DNA from: Intestinibacillus sp. Marseille-P6563
GTDB lineage: Bacteria; Bacillota; Clostridia; Oscillospirales; Butyricicoccaceae
Assembly (NCBI RefSeq): GCF_900604335.1
Contig: NZ_UWOD01000002.1
Location: forward strand, 744,001-808,000
DNA: 64,000 bases
Reading direction: 5' to 3'
A program made the position numbers and the translations under genes. This document shows, one piece after another, positions 53,801 to 62,906 of the stretch. Below the pieces are notes generated by a model. That model saw only the letters and a list, made by a program, of their open reading frames with translations. It had not been told where the DNA came from and ran no database searches. Numbering within the stretch: position 1 is the first letter of the stretch; every line of letters begins with the position of its first letter.

Positions 53801-56800
53801 TATTCATACAGCACCATCTATGTCGGCGGTCTGGTTGGGCTGAACCACGGTACCATTCACGCCTGCTCGGCCGAAGCCGCACAGATTGAGGCCTCTGCTT
53901 CCATGTCCAATCTCTATGCAGGCGGATTTATTGGCCGCAATGCCGCAAGCGGTACGATCGACCAGTGCTATGCCGTTGGGAAGGTTTCGGCGTCCCGTGC
54001 CCGACATGGCACAGTATATGCCTGCGGTTTTGCCGGCCAGAATGAGGCCACCCTGCGCCGCAGCTATGCAGCCGTCCATCTGTCGAGCGAAGGCGGTGCC
54101 AGCAGCTATGGCTTCAGCGCTGACGCGTCGACCAATTGCGTGTACTTAAATGAAGGCAACTTTACCTATCGCAACACCAATTATGCTGCCCAATATGATG
54201 ACCCGTCCGCCACTTCGGTGACCTGGCCGCAGCTGACCGGGCAGGAAACAAGCGCGGCGGTCACCCGCCTTGGCATGTCGCGTCCTGTCGTGGCAGCCGA
54301 TTCTGCGGAAGCATATCCCTATCCTGGTGTGGTGACCAACGCAGAAGATACTGCCGTGCATTACGGCCAATGGCCGGACCAGATGCCTCTGGGACAAATG
54401 GGCATCTATTACTGGGAAAAGCTGACCATCGGCACGTTAGACTCCTATCATTTTAGTGTCATTTCGACGGATGGAGCTGGCGGGATTTATAAAAGCTCCA
54501 CCCTGTCTACCGCGCATGGCGACGGCGGGGTGGTCACCGCATACGGATATGGCTATTTCCATGCCAATGGCACCTCAGCTCCCATTCTGACGGGCAGCGG
54601 CATTGGATTCCAAAAAGATATGGCGTTCTCCACGCAGACGGCAACCGAAAATCCGCAAGCCAATACCGCGCTTTCCGATTTGATGAACGGACAGTATACC
54701 TTCCACTGTTATGATACGTGGGGAGCAAAAAACCAGGGTCTGTATCTCTCCGCTGCGGGCAAAGACGAACAGCCGCCCTACGGCACCTGGACCCTTAATG
54801 GGACTTTCTCGGTCCGGCTCAATCCCTTCTTTGCCGATTCGATGGCTTATCTGTCCTGGCCCTCGCTGGAAGGCGTTCCCACCGAGCTGCCAGGCACTGA
54901 AAAGAACCCGTATCAGGTCCGGTCCATCGACCAGCTGCAATTTATCAACTGGAACAGCAATGCTCTGAACACCATTCGCCGGATGGATATCTGGAACATG
55001 GATAAATTCCCTTACTTGTGTTATGGCACCTACGGCAACTGGACCCTGCGACCTTTCTACTGGGAACAGACCCATGACCTTGCAGGCGAGAAAGGCAAAA
55101 CCTACACCCCCATCGCCGGCGTCTACGATGCCAGCTATACCGAACGGCAAGGCGGCGACCTGTTTGGCTGGTTCGGCGGCACCTACGACGGCAATGACTA
55201 TATGATCGCCGATGTGAACATCGCCCCCTACTCTTCGAGTGAGGACTATGCGACCTCCTGTGTGGGACTGTTCGGCGCGGTATACAACGGTACCTTGAAA
55301 AACATCGTGCTTTATTCAGAAGATGGTATCGCTACGGTAACTGGCAACAACAGCGGAACCAGCCAGTGGTATGTCATCGGGGGTCTGGCAGGTCTGGCGG
55401 GCTCTTCCACCGGCAGCGCGGTGGTCAACTGCACGGTGGCCGGTTATACCATTCAAGATTATCACACATCCGGGGCTTCCCAGATTGGTTGGGGCGGTAC
55501 CGGTGTCGGCGGTCTCATCGGAATATGTGACATGGATTTGGTGGGCTGCGCGGCTGTGACGGATGTGAAACTCAATTCCTACAATCAGGATAATGTCCGC
55601 GTGGGCGGTCTGGCAGGCAGCTGTCAGGGCAGCATCAACAGCTGCTATACCGGCGGCAGCATCCAAATCACCTCTTCCACTTCCACCCCCAATGGCATCT
55701 ATATTGGCGGTATCGTGGGCGGTATCTATATGAAACCGCTACGGGTAGGCGGCAGCGACATCTACAAGGTCGGCCAAGCCGGAGACGCCTTGACCAATAC
55801 CCTGAACAACTGCTACACCTACACCGAACTGCCTGCATCGTCCAGCAATCGCTTCCTGAAAGGCCTGTATGCCGTGGGCGGCAGCGGTGAACTGGATTGG
55901 TCGGGCGGCAGTCTCGCCGACCATGGCGGAACGTATTACAACAACAACTATTATCTGGCGTCTGTTGTGCTGCAAAACAATAACGGGACCATTTCCTTAG
56001 GCCGAACCGACATTGGGAACAAAAATGTCCACGCGCAGACCTATGCGCAGATGGCAGATACCGGCGAAAATGGTCTGCCGGAAAAACTCAACGCGAACAT
56101 CGAAGACGATACTGCCAAATTTTCCACCGTGACCACCGAGACGGCAGGAGGCGACTCCCTCGATGGCCGGTACAGTTTCGGTATTGACCCCAGTTTGCTG
56201 GGCCGGGATTATCCATTCCCGACGATTCTCACCCAGTCGAGCGATGTCGCCGAGGGCGGCGTGGCCAATGTCCACTATGGCGACTGGCCACTGGAAGGCA
56301 TCCGCCGGCCCAGCGGCGCCTTGCCGGTGAATCTCGACCTGTTTGCCGACTACAAAGCAGAAAATGGCGGGGCGGTATACACCGAAACGCTTTCCACTTC
56401 GCAGGTGAGCAGCAACGGCACTTGGAAAGCCGAAAGCACCGACCCGGCTGTTGCCGCGGTAGGCATCGACCAGGCTGGCACGCTGACCATCACCGCCAAG
56501 ACGGTAGGCAGCACGGTCGTGACGGTTTCCTATGCTGTAGACGGAAAGACCTATTTCCTGTCGATTGCGGTCAACGTGACCGCAGAGCTGCGCTTAGCGA
56601 CCCATGCGGCCTCCCCGGTCCAGACCTTTACCGAGGAAACTCTGTACACCAATTTGGAACTACGCGACCGCAACGGAACCGTATTGACCGCGCTGCAAGA
56701 CGATATTCGTCTGTCGAGCTGCACGGTCGAGTTTGACCCCTCTTATTTCTCCCAGGCGTCGATTGCGGAGCAGGACGCGCTGCGCCTGACGGCGACCAGC

Positions 56801-57274
56801 CGCACGGCGACTGGCCCCACCCAAATGACGGTCGGCTATGACTTCACCTATTTGGGAAAGACCTATCATGCCACCAGTGCGCTGAGTTTTCAGGTCGTGC
56901 AGCCCGAATTCGAGATTGCACCGCTCACTTTCGTCTTTGACCCTGGCACACAGATCGAGGAAACGGTCGAATATGCTGCCCAAAACAGCGGATTTGTCCT
57001 GCGGCTCGCGGGTGTGGAACAGCCTGTGACCAACCTGCGTCTGGTCGATTTTGCGGTCGATGACGGCCAGAAGAATTTCGTCTGGGCCAAGTGGGCGCAA
57101 GACGCGGACGGGAATGAAATCCCCGGCACTCTGCTTGTTACCGCGTATCCGCAGCCATATCCGACCATCACTTGGGTCCAGGTGCAGTTCCAGTTTGACT
57201 ATGCGGGCAGCACGCACACCACATGGCAGACCCTTGTGGTTCATATCCAGCAGACGGGAGGTGGCCAGCCATGA
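50843..57274 (+). CDS. Giant prepilin-like adhesin with GLUG repeats and Ig-like domain
   Basis: A 2143-residue protein. A class III prepilin leader (RQGG|FTVPE, cleavage after Gly11, Glu at +5) leads into the hydrophobic pilin helix (about 12-36). The ectodomain has about eleven GLUG-type repeats (GG-L/F-x-G...C), near residues 427, 476, 503, 959, 993, 1025, 1058, 1511, 1554, 1587 and 1620. A bacterial Ig-like (Big_2-type) domain lies near 1855-1910 and further beta-rich domains follow to the end. Two blocks end in similar YPYP/YPFP...VHYG-x-WP segments (about 1155-1178 and 1790-1815). It is probably assembled at a pilus tip as an adhesin. Typical pilins are 120-200 residues. It overlaps the next gene by 4 bases. 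Confidence 0.85.
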   Translation: MQCRKKSRQGGFTVPELLLVIAISITFLSVSIVGIVSYMRQLQLAELDNAAKEIFLSAQNRAILLSGNQQLKSYVIHTDDSNRMDHIDVIPGSTETTQMTVYYIHSDDVNIHELLPEETIDPSLWDGDFYIVYEPESGSVADVFFTDDGDLPVHGDFPAFYETWRAAPVKERRNSDPMIGYYGGEAAQSGTTLSLRTPVINIYNENTLRAEVTYWVPRTLAMSGDADDVTLEVKLRYQEQEITLLQNDADLEDDHSVAYLGYRYTWTLDSLTGRKFQDLFSVAGLTYGEDFTLLAEVSYTGELKVNGSRKTATDNSLFAKDSGEDTAYIACLRHLQNLDSEFSGVDGKTAAVQQGDIPEVEGYSFQPIENEQLQSYDGDIFAIYGLHIAATDSSPSGLFGAFSGTTTHEKTLENIHLVNTTASAETGPVGALVGQGADLQLSNCQVYWENRSEQTTNLREVLGDSVQGFQYQITGRGVAGGLAGTLTHSNITDCSASTLVSAGTVGGLVGQGSGLTVQGSYAASYLQGPWAAGLIGNAGDAVTLSACYAVGFLYSTGTGAQAAGLCLGTDNVGVARSYSAMLFTQGAHNVPLCPSGTYDKTYYLDSDRFGFDPQYKRYAKAYTDLTDSTQWDALFGDGTFTAKGTAQSHPYNLQTTLSLTTFIYPGLENLEQWGDWGAQFQDGSLVYYEQYDDGSYGFSGGDVSHLSEDHLVTLDGYAVAYRGTAFTSGIGAKLNVTYRTSEGQQTETFLYGQEGSYYEIGGIEDTTGEISTYYLLPLPGQVVNTDYAATHLYQKITIEDTGNHAVRSYYYNPHFANAILPYEEGLDLNQLANERQVEVRSPRHLYILSRFSAYYTSGHQYRFLQQLDLDYSTYTGYDLFGEHWRQSPIGLDADRPFRCNYYGNHHTIRGVTVSAQDEKENNYPYIGLFGYTTGVLRDVVYAMTETVPVTQSGSDSAILYTGGLTGYNGGTVENCAVSGVRLQANGYSYSTIYVGGLVGLNHGTIHACSAEAAQIEASASMSNLYAGGFIGRNAASGTIDQCYAVGKVSASRARHGTVYACGFAGQNEATLRRSYAAVHLSSEGGASSYGFSADASTNCVYLNEGNFTYRNTNYAAQYDDPSATSVTWPQLTGQETSAAVTRLGMSRPVVAADSAEAYPYPGVVTNAEDTAVHYGQWPDQMPLGQMGIYYWEKLTIGTLDSYHFSVISTDGAGGIYKSSTLSTAHGDGGVVTAYGYGYFHANGTSAPILTGSGIGFQKDMAFSTQTATENPQANTALSDLMNGQYTFHCYDTWGAKNQGLYLSAAGKDEQPPYGTWTLNGTFSVRLNPFFADSMAYLSWPSLEGVPTELPGTEKNPYQVRSIDQLQFINWNSNALNTIRRMDIWNMDKFPYLCYGTYGNWTLRPFYWEQTHDLAGEKGKTYTPIAGVYDASYTERQGGDLFGWFGGTYDGNDYMIADVNIAPYSSSEDYATSCVGLFGAVYNGTLKNIVLYSEDGIATVTGNNSGTSQWYVIGGLAGLAGSSTGSAVVNCTVAGYTIQDYHTSGASQIGWGGTGVGGLIGICDMDLVGCAAVTDVKLNSYNQDNVRVGGLAGSCQGSINSCYTGGSIQITSSTSTPNGIYIGGIVGGIYMKPLRVGGSDIYKVGQAGDALTNTLNNCYTYTELPASSSNRFLKGLYAVGGSGELDWSGGSLADHGGTYYNNNYYLASVVLQNNNGTISLGRTDIGNKNVHAQTYAQMADTGENGLPEKLNANIEDDTAKFSTVTTETAGGDSLDGRYSFGIDPSLLGRDYPFPTILTQSSDVAEGGVANVHYGDWPLEGIRRPSGALPVNLDLFADYKAENGGAVYTETLSTSQVSSNGTWKAESTDPAVAAVGIDQAGTLTITAKTVGSTVVTVSYAVDGKTYFLSIAVNVTAELRLATHAASPVQTFTEETLYTNLELRDRNGTVLTALQDDIRLSSCTVEFDPSYFSQASIAEQDALRLTATSRTATGPTQMTVGYDFTYLGKTYHATSALSFQVVQPEFEIAPLTFVFDPGTQIEETVEYAAQNSGFVLRLAGVEQPVTNLRLVDFAVDDGQKNFVWAKWAQDADGNEIPGTLLVTAYPQPYPTITWVQVQFQFDYAGSTHTTWQTLVVHIQQTGGGQP

Positions 57275-57984
57275 GGCGTACACTCCAGCGCAAGCTGCAA
57301 AGCCAGCGAGGCGCCTCCCTCTTACTGGCGCTGCTGTTGCTGCTCATCTGCTCCATGGTGGGGGCATCTATCCTGATGGCGGCAGCGTCCAACGCGGGCA
57401 AACACCGCAGCAATCTGGAAGAACATCAGACCTATCTGGCGCTTTCCTCTGCGGTCAGCCTGTTGTGTGACGAGCTGAACGCAGCCCAATACACCGGGCA
57501 ATATCGGTATTGGGTCGAGGAACATACCGATTCTAAGACGGGCGAAACATCCTATTCTTATCATTTTGTTCAGGAGGATGGCGCCTACTCCAGCGATTTG
57601 AGTTCCATATTGCTGGATAACTTTGACGCGATCTTTGCCGCGGAAATCAATCGGACACTGGATGCTATGGATTTTTCCACTTTTCAGACTCAGCCGCAGA
57701 CCGTCTCCTGGAATCACAGCTTAACGCTTCAGCCGCAGACGGGTACGGCGCTCGATGACCGTGCGGTTCGCATTGCTTTGCAAGTCATCCCGGAGTCCTA
57801 CGCCATGGAGCTGACCGCCACGCTGGATGATTACACCATCGAGGCCGAACTGACCCCGGCAAGCAGCAAGCCCACGCTGCCAGCATCGCTGGTCGATCAA
57901 GGGTCTGAAACAAAACAAAGTACCGCCCCCATGACATGGAAAATCGGCTGGATCACCACAGGCGGAGAGGAGGAAGAACCATGA
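57271..57984 (+). CDS. PilX-like minor pilin-associated protein
   Basis: A 237-residue protein with a basic N-terminus and one hydrophobic helix (SLLLALLLLLICSMVGASI, about 16-36) after QRG. It lacks Glu at +5, as PilX-type minor pilin proteins do. The rest is polar, with no known domain. The start overlaps the giant pilin stop (ATGA), and its own stop overlaps the next pilin start. Confidence 0.75.
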   Translation: MRRTLQRKLQSQRGASLLLALLLLLICSMVGASILMAAASNAGKHRSNLEEHQTYLALSSAVSLLCDELNAAQYTGQYRYWVEEHTDSKTGETSYSYHFVQEDGAYSSDLSSILLDNFDAIFAAEINRTLDAMDFSTFQTQPQTVSWNHSLTLQPQTGTALDDRAVRIALQVIPESYAMELTATLDDYTIEAELTPASSKPTLPASLVDQGSETKQSTAPMTWKIGWITTGGEEEEP

Positions 57985-58301
57985 AGCGATGCAAAGCCAA
58001 ACTGCGCTCCAACCAGGGCGAAACGCTGGTGGAACTGCTGGCTTCGGTTCTGATTGCCACTCTCTCTGTGGCGCTGCTCATCGGCTGTGTCACGGCCTCC
58101 TTTCAGCTGGGGCGTCAGGCCGACCAGTCGGACACGTATTTCTATCAAACCCTGACAGCCGCGGAAGACCGGCAGACCCCACTCACGGATGGTATAATAC
58201 AGGTCACAGAGGGCGGCTCTTTGGTTTCCCTGCCGGTTCAGGTATATGGGGACGAAGGCCTGTATGCCTATGCGCGGAAAACGGATGGTGAGACGCCATG
58301 A
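57981..58301 (+). CDS. Minor type IV prepilin
   Basis: A 106-residue prepilin. The leader MKRCKAKLRSNQG is cut before ETLVE, so Glu is at +1 as well as the required +5, an unusual +1 residue. A hydrophobic helix of about 20 residues follows, then a short polar domain. It is coupled by ATGA overlaps on both sides. Confidence 0.82.
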   Translation: MKRCKAKLRSNQGETLVELLASVLIATLSVALLIGCVTASFQLGRQADQSDTYFYQTLTAAEDRQTPLTDGIIQVTEGGSLVSLPVQVYGDEGLYAYARKTDGETP

Positions 58302-58789
58302 AGCGTATCATCCACAAGCTGAAAAACCGGCAGGGCCTGACGTTGGTGGAAATGGTAGCAGCCGCTGGTGTACTGGCGCTTTTGTCCCTGATTTTAAACA
58401 CCGGCCTGCTCATGGCGCAAAACAGCTATTATACGATGACCGGCGAAGCGGAAAGTCAGCTGCTGGTATCGACATTGACCGATTTGCTTTCCAATGAACT
58501 GCGGTACGCCCGCGATGTGGAGGTCAATGCAGACGGCGAACTGGTCCGTTATACCAGCGCCAATTACGGCCGCAACACCTCGCTTGCGCTCAATGCCGAA
58601 GGGCAGTTGGAAGCCAACAGCCGTCTGATGCTGTCCTCTGGCGCCTACGGCAATGGAGCGTACCAAATCCAGTCCTGGAGCATCGTGTATCAGGATGGTC
58701 TTTTCACGGTCACGCTGGACATTGCCGGAGGCCATGACATTTCCAATCAAACCGAGTTTTCCGTCCGCTGCCTGAATGCAGCCGCTTAA
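58298..58789 (+). CDS. Minor type IV prepilin (PilW-like)
   Basis: A 163-residue prepilin with leader KNRQG cut before LTLVE (Glu at +5) and a hydrophobic helix (about 14-38), then a beta-rich domain with SELRYARDVEVNADGELVRY-like content. It is the last of the four overlapping pilin-type genes and precedes pilB by 11 bases. Confidence 0.85.
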   Translation: MKRIIHKLKNRQGLTLVEMVAAAGVLALLSLILNTGLLMAQNSYYTMTGEAESQLLVSTLTDLLSNELRYARDVEVNADGELVRYTSANYGRNTSLALNAEGQLEANSRLMLSSGAYGNGAYQIQSWSIVYQDGLFTVTLDIAGGHDISNQTEFSVRCLNAAA

Positions 58790-58800
58790 GGAGGATCCAT

Positions 58801-60507
58801 ATGAAATATACCAGACTGGGCGATCTGCTGGTGGGCAATGGAACCATTACACAGCAGCAGCTCACCGAAGCCCTGGCCATTCAAAAGAAAAACGGCAAAC
58901 GCTTGGGCGATGTCCTGCGCGATAACCATATCATCACCGAAAACCAGGTCATCGAAGCCCTGATGACCCAGCTCGGCCTGGAATTCATTGATTTGAATGC
59001 CTGCTCGATTTCATCGGATATGGCGCAGCTGCTGCCCAAAAGCATCGCCAAAAAGCATCATGTCGTGCCGGTGCGCGCGACGCGAACCGAGCTTTATCTG
59101 GGGATGTCCGACCCGCTGAACTTTGCCGCCATTGAAGAGGTCAGCGCCGCTACCCGCCGGCAGGTCATCCCGCTCATCTCCACCGAGGCCGGGCTCGAGC
59201 GTGCGCTGCAAAACCTGTACAGCAATCAAGGTACCATGAAAGCCATTGAGGATATGCGCCGGGATTTGGACACGAGTCAATATGGCGCCGCGGTGCACAT
59301 CGGCGATGAACTTCAGTTGGCGGCCGACGAAGGGGACGAAACCGCTGCCCCGACCATCCGTCTGGTCAACTCGATCATCCAGCGCGCCTATACCGAAAAC
59401 GCCAGCGACATCCATCTGGAACCTCTGGGGTCCAAGTTATCCATCCGCATGCGCATCGACGGTGCACTGCGCAACATCATCACCGTGCCGCGTGAGCTGC
59501 AACGCTCGGTCATCTCCCGCATCAAAATCATGGCGCAGATGGATATTGCGCAGAAAAACCTGCCTCAGGATGGCCGCATCAATGTGACCGTGCAGCAGGA
59601 AAATCTGGATTTGCGTGTTTCCACGCTGCCCACCATCCATGGTGAAAAAATCGTTATCCGTCTGCTGCGCAAGGATGCCAAACTGGTCACCGTCGATGGC
59701 ATCGGTCTGCACGGTGACAATAAGCGAAAATTTCTGGAGCTGCTCGACAGTAGCACAGAAGGCGTCCTGCTGGTGGTCGGTCCCACCGGTTCGGGCAAAA
59801 CTTCGACGCTGTATACCATGATTGATCATAAAAAGAGCGAAGAGGTCAATCTCATTTCCCTCGAAGACCCGGTGGAATACCACATCGATGGGGCCTGCCA
59901 GGTGCAGATCAACGACCGGACCGACCTGACCTTTGCCAATGCCCTGCGGGCGGTGCTGCGCCAGGACCCGGATATTATTGCGGTGGGCGAAATCCGCGAC
60001 GGCGAAACAGCCGAAATCGCGATGCGTTCGGCTTTGACCGGCCATCTGGTTCTTACCACCATTCACACCAACGATGCACTTTCGTCCATCGACCGTCTGA
60101 TGGACATCGGCGTCGAGCCGTACCTGATCGCCGGCGCGGTGCGGGGCATCATTTCCCAACGTCTGGTGCGGTGCATCTGTCCCAACTGCCGCAAGGCCTA
60201 TACGCCGACCGAAGAGGAAGTGGCCCTGCTTGGGCTGCCCGCTGGTTCCAACCATCGATTCTATCGGGGCGAGGGCTGTTCAGACTGCTTCCAGACCGGA
60301 TATCGCGGCCGAACGGCGGTGTTTGAAATTTTGACCATGACCCCGGCGATTCGCCGGGCCATTCACCGGCAGAACCGAAAAGAATTGCATGAAGCTGTCC
60401 AGCAGTCCACCTTCCATCCCATTTTGGAAAACTGTGCGCAGCTGGTATGTGACGGGGTAACGACTTTGGATGAAGTGCTCCGCATTTTAGGGAGGAACGT
60501 GGAATGA
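58801..60507 (+). CDS. pilB: Type IV pilus assembly ATPase PilB (with MshEN domain)
   Basis: A 568-residue hexameric ATPase of the GspE/PilB family that drives pilus extension. The N-terminal MshEN-type domain holds two RLG-led motifs (Arg5-Leu6-Gly7 to Gln28 and Arg34-Leu35-Gly36 to Gln57), the pattern known to bind c-di-GMP in MshE; the second has His43 where Gly is usual. Walker A GPTGSGKTS is near 326, the Asp and His boxes follow, and a tetra-Cys zinc site (CICPNC...CSDC) is near 458-497. It overlaps pilT by 4 bases. Confidence 0.95.
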   Translation: MKYTRLGDLLVGNGTITQQQLTEALAIQKKNGKRLGDVLRDNHIITENQVIEALMTQLGLEFIDLNACSISSDMAQLLPKSIAKKHHVVPVRATRTELYLGMSDPLNFAAIEEVSAATRRQVIPLISTEAGLERALQNLYSNQGTMKAIEDMRRDLDTSQYGAAVHIGDELQLAADEGDETAAPTIRLVNSIIQRAYTENASDIHLEPLGSKLSIRMRIDGALRNIITVPRELQRSVISRIKIMAQMDIAQKNLPQDGRINVTVQQENLDLRVSTLPTIHGEKIVIRLLRKDAKLVTVDGIGLHGDNKRKFLELLDSSTEGVLLVVGPTGSGKTSTLYTMIDHKKSEEVNLISLEDPVEYHIDGACQVQINDRTDLTFANALRAVLRQDPDIIAVGEIRDGETAEIAMRSALTGHLVLTTIHTNDALSSIDRLMDIGVEPYLIAGAVRGIISQRLVRCICPNCRKAYTPTEEEVALLGLPAGSNHRFYRGEGCSDCFQTGYRGRTAVFEILTMTPAIRRAIHRQNRKELHEAVQQSTFHPILENCAQLVCDGVTTLDEVLRILGRNVE

Positions 60508-61595
60508 ACATCACCGATTGTATTGAAAAAGCCAAGGCGGACCGAGCGTCCGACCTGCATCTGGTTTGCGGCCTGCCGCCCAAATATCGCGTAGACGGAG
60601 AAATCCGTGATCTGGATGATGTACCTCTGACCGAGGAGCAATGCGACACCTTTGCCCGCGGACTGGCCGGAGAGCAATTTTCTGATCTGGAAATCGTGGG
60701 AGAACTCGATTTGGCGCTCACGCTTTGCGGCGTGCGCTGCCGCCTCAATCTGTTCCGGCAGCAGGGCGTTTATTCTGCGGCCATCCGTCTACTCAACGAC
60801 CATATCCCCGAACTGGAAGACCTGGGACTGCCCGCAGTCGTGCAGGAATTTGCCGGTTACAGTCAAGGTCTGGTGCTCGTCACCGGGGAAACCGGTTCGG
60901 GCAAATCCACCACGCTGGCCGCGCTGCTCAACCGCATCAATCACACCAAGCGGCTGCACATCCTCACCTTGGAGGACCCGGTGGAATACATTTACACCCC
61001 CGATCAATGCCTCATCAACCAGCGCGAAATCGGGCGGGATACCTTGAGCTTTTCTGCCGGGCTGCGCGCCGCGCTGCGTGAGGACCCGGATGTCATTCTG
61101 GTGGGCGAAATGCGTGACCTGGACACCATCCAGACCGCGCTGACCGCTTCCGAAACCGGACACTTGGTGTTCGGCACCGTGCACACCAATTCCGCGGCCG
61201 ATTCCATCGACCGTATTGTGGATGTCTTCCCAGCCGAACGGCAGCAGCAAATCCGCTTGCAGCTGTCCATGACGCTCAAGGCGGTCCTGTCGCAGCAACT
61301 GCTCCCGCGCGCCAAGCAGGAAGGACGGGTGCTGGCCTGTGAGGTCATGAAAACTGACGACGCCATCCGCAATCTGATTCGGGAAGGCAAAACCCCGCAG
61401 ATTCAAAACGCCATCCAGACCAGCGGCGCAATTGGTAATATCCTGATGGACCGTGCCCTGCAAGCCCTCTATCGCAGCGGAGCCATTTCGCAGGAGACCC
61501 TGAACGAAGCCCTGCGCGGAGCCCCTTCCCTTTCCCCATCGGCTCCTGCCGGTTCTTCGCTTGGCCTGAACCGTTCCCGCGGGTTTGGCCGATAA
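60504..61595 (+). CDS. pilT: Type IV pilus retraction ATPase PilT
   Basis: A 363-residue retraction ATPase. Walker A GETGSGKST is near 130-138, followed by LTLEDPVEYIY and GEMRDLDTI. The PilT-specific AIRNLIREGKTPQI motif is near 290, and the zinc site of PilB is absent. Its presence means the pili are expected to retract. It has a Ser/Pro-rich tail. Confidence 0.95.
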   Translation: MNITDCIEKAKADRASDLHLVCGLPPKYRVDGEIRDLDDVPLTEEQCDTFARGLAGEQFSDLEIVGELDLALTLCGVRCRLNLFRQQGVYSAAIRLLNDHIPELEDLGLPAVVQEFAGYSQGLVLVTGETGSGKSTTLAALLNRINHTKRLHILTLEDPVEYIYTPDQCLINQREIGRDTLSFSAGLRAALREDPDVILVGEMRDLDTIQTALTASETGHLVFGTVHTNSAADSIDRIVDVFPAERQQQIRLQLSMTLKAVLSQQLLPRAKQEGRVLACEVMKTDDAIRNLIREGKTPQIQNAIQTSGAIGNILMDRALQALYRSGAISQETLNEALRGAPSLSPSAPAGSSLGLNRSRGFGR

Positions 61596-61610
61596 AGGAG
61601 GAAATACACG

Positions 61611-62816
61611 ATGCCAACCTATCGTTATGAGGCGACAGGCAACGGCGGACAGCCGGCCGAAGGGGTCGTAGAAGCGGCCGACCGGTCGCAAGCGGTTGCC
61701 CAAATCCGTCAGCGCTATGATGTCGTCCTCCGCTTGGAGGAAATTGCGCCGCCCCGGGTCGACCCTCTGGAAAGATTCCAAAAGCTGAATCTCAAGGTCT
61801 TTGCCCTGATGTGCAAGCAATTCTCCATCATTCTCAAGGCAGGCCTGCCTTTGGTGCAGACGGTCGATTTGGTGTCCTCTCAGCTGTCGGATAAAATGCT
61901 CAAGAAAATCCTGACACAGGTATCCGAAGACATTGCCAACGGCTGGAGCCTGTCTTACAGCTTTTCGCAGCGCGGCGAAGGGCGGTTGCCCGCCGCCTTC
62001 ATTGAGACCATCCGGGCTGGTGAGGAATCGGGTGACTTGGTCCGTTCCTTTGAGCGTATGAGCACCTATTATGACCGCATGACCAAGACCCGTGCCAAAG
62101 CAACCAGCGCGCTGGTTTACCCCGCATTTCTTACCGCAGTGGCGGTGGTGGTCATCATCGTGATTATGACCTATGCGGTGCCGACCTTTGCCGCGACGTT
62201 CCTGTCTATGAATATGGAGTTGCCGCTCCCCACCCGCATGGTGATTGCGTTGTCCAACTTTTTTAGCCGGTATATCTGGGTGATGCTGGGCATTGCAGCC
62301 GCATTGCTGTTTTTGCTGCGGCTGTACAGCCGCACGGCGGGTGGACGCATCCGCATGTCCAAGGGGCGTCTGGCGCTGCCCATCCTCGGAAAAATTGCCG
62401 TGATGACCTCGGCCAGCCAATTTGCACATACCATGTCCGCGATGCTGTCCGCCGGAATGCCCATCTTAAAAGCTCTGGACACCGCTTCGCGTTCGGTCAG
62501 CAATGCCCATTTATCCGAACAGATTCGCAGCGTCATTCCGGGCGTGGAAAGCGGTCAGCCGTTGGGCGAGTGTATGCGCACCTGTCACGATTTGCCGCCC
62601 ATGCTGGTGCAGATGACCGCCATGGGCGAAGCGACTGGTTCGCTGGAATCCACCTTGCAGATCCAGGCGGAATATTATGACAACGAAGTGGATACGCTGA
62701 CCGCCCGTGCGCTGTCGCTGCTTGAACCCATCATTATCTGCGTGATGGCGATCTTTGTGGTGATGATTTTGTTATCCATCTATATGCCCATGTTCAGTAT
62801 GTATGGCGCCATCTAG
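61611..62816 (+). CDS. pilC: Type IV pilus inner-membrane platform protein PilC
   Basis: A 401-residue GspF/PilC protein with two T2SSF domains (about 65-190 and 265-390) and three membrane helices near 170, 220 and 375. Signature segments are QFSIILKAGLPLVQ and GEESGDL. It is the membrane base on which PilB and PilT act. An AAAGGAGG site precedes the ATG. Confidence 0.95.
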   Translation: MPTYRYEATGNGGQPAEGVVEAADRSQAVAQIRQRYDVVLRLEEIAPPRVDPLERFQKLNLKVFALMCKQFSIILKAGLPLVQTVDLVSSQLSDKMLKKILTQVSEDIANGWSLSYSFSQRGEGRLPAAFIETIRAGEESGDLVRSFERMSTYYDRMTKTRAKATSALVYPAFLTAVAVVVIIVIMTYAVPTFAATFLSMNMELPLPTRMVIALSNFFSRYIWVMLGIAAALLFLLRLYSRTAGGRIRMSKGRLALPILGKIAVMTSASQFAHTMSAMLSAGMPILKALDTASRSVSNAHLSEQIRSVIPGVESGQPLGECMRTCHDLPPMLVQMTAMGEATGSLESTLQIQAEYYDNEVDTLTARALSLLEPIIICVMAIFVVMILLSIYMPMFSMYGAI

Positions 62817-62906
62817 CTGCGTGTTTCAGGAGCGGCCACCCCTGCTTCCTGAATGCCATAGAACAAAAAATACCATCAGGTACATGCAATAAAAGGAGGA
62901 AATGTT

